A stretch of DNA of 64,000 bases from Apoda limacodes. Lineage: Eukaryota > Arthropoda > Insecta > Lepidoptera > Limacodidae. This document shows, one piece after another, positions 20,548 to 33,300 of this stretch (positions are counted from its first letter, which is position 1; each line of letters starts with the position of its first letter). The stretch is from the NCBI GenBank assembly GCA_946406115.1, contig OX291552.1, positions 62,001 to 126,000 on the forward strand, in the 5' to 3' direction. The notes beneath the pieces are model-generated. The model searched no databases. It was not told the DNA's origin and was given only the letters and a program-made list of their open reading frames with translations. The position numbers and the translations under genes are program-made.

Positions 20548-21349
20548 CTGTCAGAAATCACGACTTAAGTCTTTCAACCGATCAAGTTGCGCATCCACTT
20601 TACCTTGTTATTTTTGATTTCATTGACTTACAAAACTACAGATTAATGAATATCTACGATAAACAAATACCTAAGTCAAAAAATAAATCAAAACCTTACA
20701 GGGTTACAGGTTAAGTTTTCGATAGCCGGACTAGAATCAGTAAATATTAAAGAAAATATATTTGTGTAGTAACATGTATGCAAGCATGTATTTATTTTTT
20801 ATTGTGCGGAAAAGAATGAATGACTAACCCGTTTCGGACAAGCATGGTTTCATCGTACCCCAGCAGTGCAGTCGCTCAGTCGTCGCGTCAGTCGCTCATA
20901 ACTGTATGCGAGTCAAACCTCGGTATACGTGAACTGTACACGTGAATTCAACTGGAACCGGCCAGTTGTCGTTGGTGTAGTGATTTTCGGTTTAAGTGCG
21001 AATGTAAGTGGAATTAAGGGTTGTCAAGTAGAAGTCCAGCCCGCATTCGTCACCGTTAGAAGAGCAGTCCGGCCCCCCGTGACCAAGTGACCTGAAGAGG
21101 CGCGTCCCCCCATCCACAACGAGTTCAGACAAATACGGTACCTACCTTACACACCACATCTATACTCATACATGACTCGTCAAAAAATGGAAAAATATAG
21201 ATCAAAACGTAAGTACAAAACAAAGCAATTAGCTATTTCGCGGCCCAGTTTACGGCACAATTTTGTTAGCAGAGCGTGGTTCGTTACAAACTACTTTTTT
21301 GACTTTTTTTTGTTTTATTTGGGTCGTATTACAAATCTTTTAGGCCACG

Positions 21350-21395
<46 letters not shown>

Positions 21396-24300
21396 CCACT
21401 AAGGTGGCAAACAAGCCTACGGTCCGCCTGATGGTAAGCGGTCACCGTAGCCTATGGACGCTTGCAACACCAGGGGCATCACTCGCGCGTTGCCGACCCT
21501 TCAGAAATCTAATAACTTCTTTTTTGAAGAACCCCATACTGTAGTCCTTAGAGAAAACCTTGGCAGGGAGCTCATTCCACAACCCAAGGGTTCGCGGGAG
21601 GAAGTTTCTCTGAAACCGCACTGTTCGCGACCATTTTGGTTCCAAAGTGTGAGAATGAATTCCCTGTCGATGGCGAGCGGTGCGATGGTAGAAAGTAGCC
21701 GTGGGCATCATTTCGAACAATTCCTCAGAACACAATCCATTGTACAAGCGGTAGAACACACACAGGGAGGCAAAGTCTCTCCTCAGACTTAAGGGTTCGA
21801 TACCGCAAGTGAGTTTGGGATCGTCGACAATTCTCACAGCCCGTCGTTGAACCGAGTCAAAAGGGCCAAGCTGGTATCCGGGTGCACCCGCCCAGAGATG
21901 GCAGCAGTACTCCATATGGGGCCGGACTTGCGACTTGTAAAGTAGCAACCTTTGCCCCGACGTGAAGTACTGCTTCGCTCTGTTGAGTACACCAAGTTTT
22001 TTGGACGCCAGCTTTACCTTGCCTAGCAAATGATCTCGGAACTGAACATCGCTGGAGATGTCAACGCCAAGGATCCCAATGCTCTTGGAGATGGAGAGGG
22101 GAGTGTTCTGGAATTGTGGGACTACAGTGAATGGGGTTTTCTTAGCGGTGAATGCGCAGACTTGTGTCTTTGAAGGGTTGAATCGGACCAAGTTTTCCCG
22201 CCCCCAGTCAGAGACCTTGGACAGACCGATCTCGATTTGAGACACAAGTTCTTCACGCTTTTCCTCCACAACGGAACGTGGGATGCTTGCACGGCCCGTG
22301 TAATAAGCGTCTCCAGTACTGTCATCTGCATAGCAATGTATGTTGTTGATGTCCAACATATCATTGATGTGCAGTAGAAACAGCGTAGGAGACAGCACAG
22401 AGCCTTGCGGGACACCAGCATTAATGTCCATGCTATCAGAGCAACTACCGTCAACTACGGCTGTATGCTTCTGCCGGACAAAAAGCTAGCCACCCATTTG
22501 CACAAACCCTCGGGCACTCCGTAAGAAGGCAACTTCGATAGAAGACCCCGGTGCCAGACCCGATCGAACGCCTTCGCTATGTCTAGGCTACATGCCAATG
22601 CCTCCCCCTGACTCTCAATGGCTAGTGCCCATCGGTGTGTGAGATACACTAGAAGGTCACCAGTCGAGCGACCGTGGCGAAAGCCATATTGACGGTCACT
22701 GATCAGGTCGTGTTTTTCTAGGTATCTCAAAAGCTGTGTGTTGATCACACGCTCCATCACCTTGGAGAGGAGAGAGGTTATAGCGATAGGCCTGTAATTC
22801 GATGGATCTGATCTATCGCCCTTTTTGGGCACCGGGTGCACATTTGCAGTCTTCCATGAAGACGGAAATTGCCTAGTGTGGTAGGAAAGCGTGAAGAGGC
22901 GCGTGAGTACAGGACATAACTCAGGAGCACACTGCTTAAGCACCACTGCTGGTATGCCGTCTGGCCCACTCGACTTATGAACGTCTAGGGAAAGCAACGC
23001 CCGCCGGACCTCGCGCTGTGTTATAGTGATTTCCGGCATGGTCTTACCGCACCACGGTAAAGTAGGTGGTACAGCGCCTTCGTCGTTCACATTCGAGTTA
23101 GAGGCAAAGAGACTGCCCAATAGATCGGCTTTCTCTTTTGCACTGTGGGCCAAGTCACCATCGGTCTTTCGCAGTGGTGGTAATGACGACTGGCAGAAGT
23201 TCCCCTCGGCAGCTTTAGCAAGCGACCAGAAAGCACGACTCCCAGAAGGATAGCTCGCAAGTCGCCCACCTATTTTGCCGATGAATTGGAATTTTGCTCT
23301 GGCAGTTGCTTTCTTACTGAACCTCGAGGCAGCATTTAATTTGCGTTTTAACTCAGAAATATTCGGATCCTTATTATTACGAGCCGTGGTCCAAGCCTCA
23401 TACGCAGTTTGCTTAAGAATTTTAGCTTCTCTGCAAGGCCTATTAAACCACGGTCGTTTTTTGACGCCGGCAGCTACTCGCAGGTTAGGAATGAAACATT
23501 CCATACCAGCGAGGATTGTCTCAGTGACTGCGGCTGCGCAGACGTCAGGATCTTCTGAGCTATAGCAGATCTGCCTCCACGGGTACGATGCATAAAATTC
23601 TCGCAATCCATCCCAGTCTGCCGACTTATAATGCCACACACGACGCCAATTAGTTGGCCCAGAAGGATCGGGTTGTGTGCATGACAATCGAGTCCGGATG
23701 AGACAGTGGTCCGAGGAGCCAAGAGGCGCATCCACTGAGACGGAGTATCCATCCGGACGTGTAGTCAGCAGAAGGTCCAGTAAGGAGCTTGTATGGTCCT
23801 CTATATCTGGTATTCTCGTTGGAGAAAGTACCAGCTGAGAGAATCCATAGGTCAGAGCAAATTCATGAGCAGATATCCCTGCATAGTTATTGGTTCGAGA
23901 ACTGAGCCACTCACGATGGTGGGCGTTAAAGTCTCCCAAAATAACTACTTCTGCTGTAGGATATTGCTCTAGAACTTTGTCAGTCGTCAAACTCAGGTGC
24001 GTGAAGAGTCGAGTTACGTCCGTGTCACCGCTATGAGACCTGTATAGGCACGCATAGATACGAGTGTGGCCCCCATGATCTACGCGCACCCACAATATCG
24101 ACAGGTCCCTGTCTTCAAGGCTATGAAGTCGGCGACAGCAGATATCCTCCCGGACGAACATACATACACCGGCACGACTCAAAAAATTGTGCTCGAGTTT
24201 GTAGCCGGGATAACGAAGGTATGATGTGTCGGCCGGGCAGGATATCTGCGTCTCCGTTAGAAAAAGAATGGTTGGCTGCGCAGTCTCGAGATGGTGATGG

Positions 24301-27300
24301 ACTGCGTTAAGATTTGCGTGAATACCCCTTATGTTGCAAAAATCTACATTATATGTGGATGGAGTAACCGCTGTCAAAACTCTTTTCTTTTTTCTGTTCC
24401 TGGCCATTTTGTTTGAAGTAACTTAGACTACGGATGAGGATTCACTGCACAGACAGCTTAGAAGACAAAAAGTTGCGGTACTAAGACTGCCGAAGCTCAA
24501 CACAGATGATGCGGTTGCTGGCACGGCGGGCGGAAGGGCCCCTGATCCCCCTCTGTTGTAGTAGCCGGGTCCACTCCGGTCTCCTTCTCCGGCACGACTA
24601 CTACTTCAGAGACTTTACACAGGTTGGCGGATCAGCCTCCCAGGGCGGAGATTAAGTGATCCCTGGGTTCGGGAACCCGTTCAACCTGCGGGCGGCCAGC
24701 GGTCAGCCGTTTCATCAGGTCTCCCTGACCGCCGAACCAGCACGCCGCGTCTACGCCGAGCAATGACAGCAACAAGCACCGTCGGTCCTCCGCTGTCCGC
24801 GCAGCGAATCCTCAAAGAGAGAGCTCTGGCAACCTTACTCACCGCCAGGAACACAACACTACTCAATGTTAGTGTTATTGTGGCCGCGGTTTTCTGTAAG
24901 GTGGAGGTACTTCCCCAGTTCGGGCCGCTCATTCGAGCAAGTACTCGCTATGCCCCGCTTTATTTGTTCGGGCAGCTTATTCGAGCGAATACTTGCAGTG
25001 CCCTACCTCTCTTAAACGTCGTGTTTACAGTTAATTACATTTACAATTCGTGACTTCGGATCACGTCGGGATAGTAGGTAAAGATAACTGGTCGTCTTAT
25101 CTCATTGTTCGTTGGACAGTTTCAAACGTGTAATTACCTACTTTTATCTTTTTGTTCTGTAAAATAAAATTGGTAGGTATTGTTATTGCCGTCGGATCTA
25201 TCGGAATAAATAGATTTTATATTTGTTGCTTTGTTACGGATTGTAAAATAACGTATTTATTTGTGTAATTGTGTGGACGGTTTCTTATCTACTCTTTATT
25301 ACGTTACCGAACTTGTTGCTGTACATATATATAACAAACAGAATCGTTTGTTTATTGTTCTGTTTTGGTTTTTTTTTTGTGTGTGAATTTTAATTATAAA
25401 AAATGACTCCATCGATCAAGGAGCTCAATGCTATCTTAATGAACCTGGTTAGATGGTTCTTTTGTGCGGCTGCGTTTATCAAAAGGGAAGATAGCGTTTT
25501 CGCCTTGAAGCAAAGGGCTGAACAGTTTCCGACAAGAGTAAGCGAGTTGGATTCCGCTTATCAGGGTCTCTTGTCGATCACGGAATTATGACAACTGTAT
25601 GTCAGTAGTGGACGATATTACAGAGGCTGTGACGAAGTCAGAGGCTAGCTCGCAGCCGGCAAGTAGGAAGGTTTCGGAACAAAAATGCAACGAAAGGTTG
25701 CCAACTCTGGATATCCCTCAATTAAGCGGATCATTGAATGAGCGGACAAACCTTATCACACTTTTAGATAGTATTGTACATCGCCGGACTGACTTATCAG
25801 ACTCACAAAAATTAAGTTAATTCTTTACTTTTATCAGGGGTGAGCCGCTCGGTTTAGTAAAACATTTAGACACACCGATATCAATTACAATATAGCCAGA
25901 GAGTTGTTAGCTAAGCGTTCGTCCCCCGTACGGGCGTGGGTTCGTCTCCGCCGAATCGAACCCAATCGCCCCTGTCCCCAGTGCGACCTCGGCCTTCCCC
26001 GCCCTTCTCACTGCGGGCGAGCCCACGGGACGGTCGTCGGTCACTACTAATCAATCAATCAATATCAATTTAGGCTACAATAATTGAGCACTTATTAATG
26101 TCACTACGCTATCGGTTCGTAAGTCTATAGGGCTGGAGACCTTGTATTGAGAAGAACCGGCAAGAAACTCAACAAGGGAATATCTTTTCTCCCTTTCTCT
26201 TACAGCGTCCAATAAAAATAATGCCCTCCCTATCATAGAAGGACACTTTCCATTACAAACATAAAAAACGTGAAATATAAAACACAAGCATAACACAAAA
26301 AATGATATCTAATTGCAAAATATAAAAAAAGACAGTTTATGTATTCGTTGCGGAGTGGGCACGTTACACGGAGTATGAGCCTCTGCCCCTCCCTATCGTG
26401 AGGCGCCCTCGCGTTGCTCGCGAGTTGAGGGCAGGACGCAGTGGCTATCGCGCGTCGCCGATGGCACGCGCGTCTCGGCAGCCACTTATGCCCGCGATGG
26501 ACCCGTATAATTATACGGGCTCTAGCGTCGGGCATTATGAGCCACAGGAGCCCCGGGTCCAAGTACGGCGCTCGGGTTGGGCCAACGCCCGTTGACTCAT
26601 GGCAGCCGCTGCACCAGACTCTCCACCACCTGTCACAACTGTTTTGCCCACCGCGCAGTTTCTGGTCCATTTACTGCGCGGACCTGGTGTAGTTGTGCGC
26701 GCCATTTTGGATTCAGGGCTGTCGCTGTGGCTGGTAAAGCGTCTACGCTTACAGGTAAGTTCGCGGAGTTATGGGATGTCTGGAGTAGGGGGTTTACAGG
26801 TGGATAACGACATGGGTACGGTCTCGTTTTCCTTTTCCGCCTTACTTCATCCTTGTATGCGGGACCAACTAGGAGCTGTTGTCCTGAGGGATATTTTGGG
26901 TCATCACCCTCAGGTGCCCCTGCCAACGGACGTTCTGGATCACTCGTCCGGTCTGCAGTTGGCCTGTTGGGTTGGTTGGGTTGGTTCGGCGGAGCTTCTG
27001 CTTGGCGCTGATGTCGTTGGGTTGCTCGGATTGGACAAGGCCATATTACTCCAGCCAGATTCGTCGGTGCAGGTGGGACTCTGGCTCACTGACTCCCTTC
27101 AGCGTTTTTTGGAAATCGAAGAGCCCCCTCTTTTACTGTTGGCCTCTTAAATAAACTCAGAGCCGCTCAGCGAGCTATGGAAAAACCTATGCTTGGTGTT
27201 TCTTTGCGCGATAGAATCCGAAACGAGGAAATTCGCCGAAGAACTAAGGTAACCGACATAGCTCAAACAGTTAGCAAGCTGAAGTGGCAATAGGCAGACC

Positions 27301-30300
27301 ACATAGCTCGTCGAACCTATGAACGATGGGGGTAGAAAGGTTTTCGAGTGGCGCATACGGATCGGAAGACGTAGCGTGGGTCGGCCTCCTACCAGGTGGA
27401 CGGACGATCTGGTCAGAGCCGCAGGAAGCGGATGGGTGCGGGCGGCAAAGGACAAATGGGGGAAACCTACGTTCAGCGGTGGACGTCTTTCTAGCCAAGT
27501 CAAATCTTGAGTTTGAATTAAATCCCAAGTAAAATAAATGCATGTGTAAATAATTGTCCGTTATAATTTAAAAAATTATATAATCTATTAAGTAGTTAAC
27601 ATTGTAGCAGTTTAGGATTTTCTGCACAGAACTTGTCACCAATATAGATCTCAATTATTTTGTCAACAACGACGCATATTCTTAATATTGAACTTGGTTT
27701 TATGGCTTGGCTTGGTTTTACATGTATGTTTTTGATGGGATATTTTAATACACGTTTTGACCCACGCACAAAGTATACCGAATATACGTACATATGTCTA
27801 ATAAGTTAAATTTCACTTGTAAACTTTTTGTAAGTGTTTTAAGATGAAGCAAAAATCTCATAATTTTAAAAACTAAAACAATTACAAAGTTTATTGAAAT
27901 ACTGCTGCAGCTATTCGAAACGTATTTATTTTTATTAAATAAAAAGGTAAGGAATGTTACAATGTTCAGCTCCTATAGCCAAATGAGCGTTTTAGCGTTA
28001 GTGTTTGTAGCAACGTTATTACCCGACCAAATAGGTAGGATCCAGATTGTTTAGTAAGGTCACAGAGAAATATCTTCTTAATTTGGTCGAGTTATTGCGT
28101 TTTTATAATCACTCGTGCTACTATGAACACTTGTATAGAGTCTCAGATAGTGACAATTTATATTTTAATTTATTTTCTATTAGGACACGTGACCTGACGC
28201 GAGTTTAACATTTTTTACCCATGACAAAAAAGTGCACAATGCCGCTAAGGAAGTTTTCACTTCAAAAAAACACTACGCACTCCGGGAGTACCGGCAGGAG
28301 TGAAAACTTGAATATTAACGTTGTGCATTTTAATATTTTGGAATGGTTAGGGAATAATTTTGCACGAGTTTCTTACATTATCAGTATAAAATTCATTTAT
28401 GTGGTAAAATACAATATTCATTTATTGCGCTATCGTACACATACATGACAATTTATATTACATTAAAAATTTTACACTTCAGAACTTTCGCCGCACAGTA
28501 GAAAGAGAGGGGGATACTTTCTGTCCTACTCTCCCTCCGTCTTACGAATTGTCGATCAGGTCACGTGTCCTGACGCGAGTTTAACAATTTTTAACCATTA
28601 AAAAAAAGTGCAGAACGCCGCTAAAGAAGTTTTCGCTAAAAAAACCGTAAATTCATGTGTTCAAAATTAAATTAAAAACAGCATGTGTAACCCAGTGGAC
28701 TCCGGATTATCTGGTATACAAATACACGCTAGGCTTTACACAATATATACATTAATGCTTTCATGTTGGTGTTTATTTAATGAAATATGCATTAGTGTGC
28801 GAATTCAATTCTGACGAAGCCTGCCGACTTGTAGAGTCTATTTGTTAGTGTGCGTGTTTTGTAGCGGTTCAGTTTGGGATTCGAACCCAAGCCTCGGCTA
28901 GCTATCACTTAGTCAGCATGACAACCCCATGGTAGCTAATTAATACACTGAGTCTTCTATATTTATATTTTCATAATAAAGAGCTTCGACCATTACAAAC
29001 TTGATTTCATTTCTTTTTTCTCAGCAAGAGTGGCATATTGTTGCCGGTACTTGAACAAAATATCCAACACCCCCCTTCGATGACAAATTTCTATTCAAAT
29101 TCTACATCACACTTTTAAACACAATGAACAATATAAACTTGATATTGTACTATAACAATAAACAGTACTTACTTTAACTCTAACAAATTTTAATCAAAAT
29201 AGGACATTTATTATAACATTGTAGACTATTTTTTTATTAACATTCTGCATTATTTATCCCAAACAATAGACAATTTTACTAAACAAATTCAACACTCTAC
29301 ATTAATTATACCAAACAATACACTTTGCATTAGGTAGCAACAAACTTCTGAAATATACTGTGTTCTTTGCACAAAGATTTTGTACAAATATCAGCAATAA
29401 TTTGTATCAGATGACACATATTTAATGTCAATAACATTATTTTTAACCAAATCTTTAATATAGTGCATCCTGATATCAATATGCTTACTTCTTTTAGATT
29501 TTTCATTTTCAACCCTCTTTTCAATTTTAAAACTTTGCTTTCTTTGCATTTCTTTCTCTTTGGTAATTTTAAATATACTTCACTATCAAGAATCCCATTT
29601 AGAAAAGCTGTTGGAATATCCATTTGTCTTATCTTAAAATAATTCTTGAATTGTTTTATTAAAATGCTCTTAAGGTAGATATTCTTGCAAGAAGATAATA
29701 TTTTATTTTCATAATTTTTTATCTGAAAAGCACGAGCGGCTAATCTTTCTTTGTGATGAGATGATGGTCATCTTTAGTGCGAAAAACCCACTTAGTATCT
29801 ATAGCTTGTTTTTCCTTAGGCAACTCTGTTTCTTCCCATGTTTGTAGGTTTTCTAAGGCTGTCAATTCTTTTTGTATCGCTTGTTCCCATGATTTTTCTT
29901 TTATAGCTTCTTCATGACTTTCTGGATCATTGCACATTAAGTAGCAATATGCTGTGTATATCTCATATTCTGAAAAATGAGTAGGTTGTATTATCCTTCT
30001 TCCTGATCTAGTAGTTTTTAGCTTTTGCTGTTGTGTCTCTATTTCCTCACTTTCATCATCACATTGCTGTTTATTTTCTATTATTTCTCCGGGTAAGTAT
30101 GCAGTATTTTAATTTTTTCTATACTCATCATAGTACTTAATTTGAGACTCATTGAACTTAACATCTCTGGAAAATATTATTACTTTTGTTGTTGGGTTCC
30201 ATAATCTATAGCCATTTTTACCATAGCCGACCATAATTGCTTCCTCAGCTCTATTTTCTAACTTCTTATTTTTAGGAACACATGCATACCAAGCCTTAGA

Positions 30301-33300
30301 CCCAAACTCTCTTAAGATGTTTATGTTAACATTTTCTTTCCTATGCTGGTATCTTATAATTTATAGATCTGGATGGACAAGGATTCAATTGAAATACAGC
30401 ACACATTAAAGCTTCAGACCACAAATACTGAGGCAATCCAGTTTCACCTAAAATAGTTCTTGATTTATTTAGCAGTGTTCTATTTAATCTTTCTGCCACA
30501 CCATTTGTTGTGGGGAAAAATGTTTAGTGTACTCAATAATTATTCCATTTTCATTACAGAATTGCTTAAGATAGCTAGCAGTAAACGCCCCACCATTGTC
30601 GCACCTTATGCGTTTTACTTTTATTTCCTTTTGCCTCTCCAATTCCTTTATATGGTTTACTAAGTTAATAGTGGCTTCTGATTTATTTTTCAGTAGGTAA
30701 ACAGTAACAAAATGAGAAAAATCATCGGTTATGGTCTGATAATATTGTTTATCATCATATGAAGTTGGTGACACGGGACCACCAACATCAGTGTGCAAAA
30801 GTTCGTCTATTCTTCTACTTCGTGGTCTAACAACTGGGACAAATGGTAAACGCGTAGACTTACCCTTCATGCATGGACCACATATTTCATTTGATGTAGG
30901 CAAGCCCATGATTCGTTACGACTTCCTATTCAAGTGTCCGAGACGTTGGGGCCAAATATGTTTATTTTCTTCGACACTGAATTTGCTTTATTTATTATAG
31001 TTATTTCCCCTTGAATAACATACAACCCATTTCTTTCTAAACAATTTAAAACCTGTTTTTTATTTATTATTTTTGCACCATATTTTGTAAAAACAACGTT
31101 ATTTCCTTTGTAATTCAAGTTTCTCACTGACAATATATTGTGATGAATATTTGGAACTATAATTGCTTCTATATGTATATTATTATCATACTTATCCTTG
31201 ATAGTAACTTTACCTTTCTTATTTGTTTCTAATATATCTCCATTGGCAATCTTTATTTTTATTATATTTGGTAATATCTTGATCCCATTTAACTTTTAAC
31301 TTTCTAATTCTTCTTTCATTAAATTCTCTGTAGCACCTGAATCTAATATAAATTCTATGATCTGTTCACTATTCATGTTACACTCCGTTACAGCCAAAAA
31401 ACTATATTTACCACCAGATATTCTCTCCGTCATATTTGTATGTTCTTCTTGTCTGTTTTTGTTATATTTACTTCTATAATTTGATTTCCCTCTTGCATGA
31501 CCATATACTTTGTTTCTACAATCTCTTGCAAAATGACCTTTTTCTGTGGCAGCGATAACATTTAACACTTAAAGCAGTAAAACTTACACCAGTCTTTGTA
31601 CAAGAAGAAAGGTCTTCCTCTTTATTGTTAAACTTAAGTTCCTCATCTAACAACCGAGCTTTCACAAACTCCATATTCACTTTACTTGAAGACATAGTTT
31701 CTATGGAAGTTATTACTGTGTTGTACTTTTCTGACATGCCAGTCAGTAGATAACAGATTTTGTCCTCCTCATCCATCTTTTTATCAATATTTTCTATTTC
31801 TCTAATCAAGTATTCAAATCTCATGAAATAATCTTTTAATCTATCATCTTGCAATTTCAAGGACAATAATTTTCTACGTAAATGCAATTTGGTGAAAATT
31901 CCTTTTCGTTCAAATACTTTGTCCAAGCTGGTTAGCATTGAGGTGCTTGTCGTGGCATCCTTCATGATGTTTTAGTATTTATCTGGTACACATTTTACTA
32001 TTACAGACCATGCTGCTGCGTCCTCGCTTTTCTTAGTTGATTCAACTTTGTCACTGGATGCCACCTCCAATAATGATTTTTCATCTAATAGGCATCTAAC
32101 ACGGAATTTCCAACTATTATAATTTTCCATATTTAGTTGTGGGTAACTCATGATATTCGTTGACGCGGATGGTGCCATTTTTATTTCACAGTACTGGGGA
32201 CGCACTTTTTTCGTTTATATATATTTCACTAACACTGGATTACATTAACAGTGGGCCCATAACCTGTGGGGTTTTGGGCCGCAGTTGAAGCTAATTAATA
32301 CACTGAGTCTTCTATATTTATATTTTAATAATTAAGAGCTTCAACCATTACAAACTTGATTTCGTTTCTTTTTTCTCAGCAAGAGTGGCACAGTGTTGCC
32401 AGTACTTGAACAAAATATCCAACAATGGCTACCGTAGCCAGCTGATAAGGGTAGCACCTGAAACTCGGGGTCGTTGTCCTCCACGGCCAGCTGGTATTAG
32501 TTAAGTTCGAAGTATGGGGTCACTGTCCTGTACGGCCAGCTGATCCATCAAAGGTTGTTGACCTCTGCTTTTGAATTTGGGCAGAGTGGGACCACTTTCT
32601 ACTATTTGAAGTTTCCTGGTAGACGATTTCAAAAATACTGCGCCGCGCTGAGCCTGCGATGGTTTTTATGAGGGCTCGCTTCTATGTGTGTGTCAGTCAC
32701 TACTTCTGCTATGCGACGCGTTTTTGGTTGGGCCAATCCCTGGGCATTTGCAATTTTGAGTTCGCCGATTGGTCGAGCCGTTCTTGAAAATTTCTGGTAA
32801 TTTCAAAATTTTGCTTGTGGAGTCTTTGATTGGTCCAATCGCCTCAATTTCATTAACACCGCCCTTGTTCTAGAAGTTTCTTGTACATTCGATTGTGATG
32901 TAACTTCCCGTCGTAAACTTCGTCTATATGTACTTATATACATGTACGATGGCGAGCAGTGCTGTTGAATGTTATCACATTACAGTTTGTGGATTTGTGA
33001 ATTAAATAGGTTTAGTAAGCAAAAAGGCTGCAGTGTAGCTGGTTATTTAGCGTTTGGGTTATGAATGCATATTTTTAGTAAATAGTATTTTTAGCTACCG
33101 GGAATGAAGTTATTAGAGCGCTTCGTCACTGCAAACTATTGAATATCAGATTGAAAATATATAAATTAGAATAAAAACAAGCAAAAGTGTTGCAGATCAC
33201 CTTGTTAGAACCGCAGGTAGTCGCTGGGCACTAGCGGCTATGGATTGGTTGTTGTAAGAACGTATGGAGGAGGCCTACGTCGTCGTTTTCGACTTCGGCT

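Larger units (their letters stand above)
21352..25015 (-). mobile_element. CR1/Jockey-type LINE, copy B, nearly intact
   Basis: Same family as 10171-13807 and 58697-61950. The poly(A) T-run is at 21352-21392 and the 5' end at ~25015. ACGTC flanks both sides (21347-21351 and 25016-25020), a likely target-site duplication. One endonuclease-RT ORF of ~980 codons is interrupted by a single base deletion near 22450. A 5' UTR of ~600 bp carries the ~48-bp direct repeat (24931 and 24979). It is the best-preserved copy of this family in the window and is nested in an LTR-element relic. Confidence 0.9.
28935..32424 (-). mobile_element. Copia-type LTR retrotransposon, defective
   Basis: Two ~135-bp near-identical LTRs (28935-29066 and 32288-32424) in the same orientation flank Gag, protease, integrase and RT pieces in Copia order on the minus strand. 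The LTR starts TGTTGGATATTTTG, like Drosophila copia. The flanking 5-mers GCCAT and ACCAT are a possible target-site duplication with one change. The primer-binding site is at 32251-32264. Most of RT and all of RNase H are missing. Confidence 0.85.

Noticed and set aside
28868..28934. Functional tRNA gene
   Set aside because: Only the T-arm and B-box are well formed. The 5' half lies 3.5 kb away across a Copia element and no acceptor stem pairs, so a split tRNA-derived SINE is the better reading.
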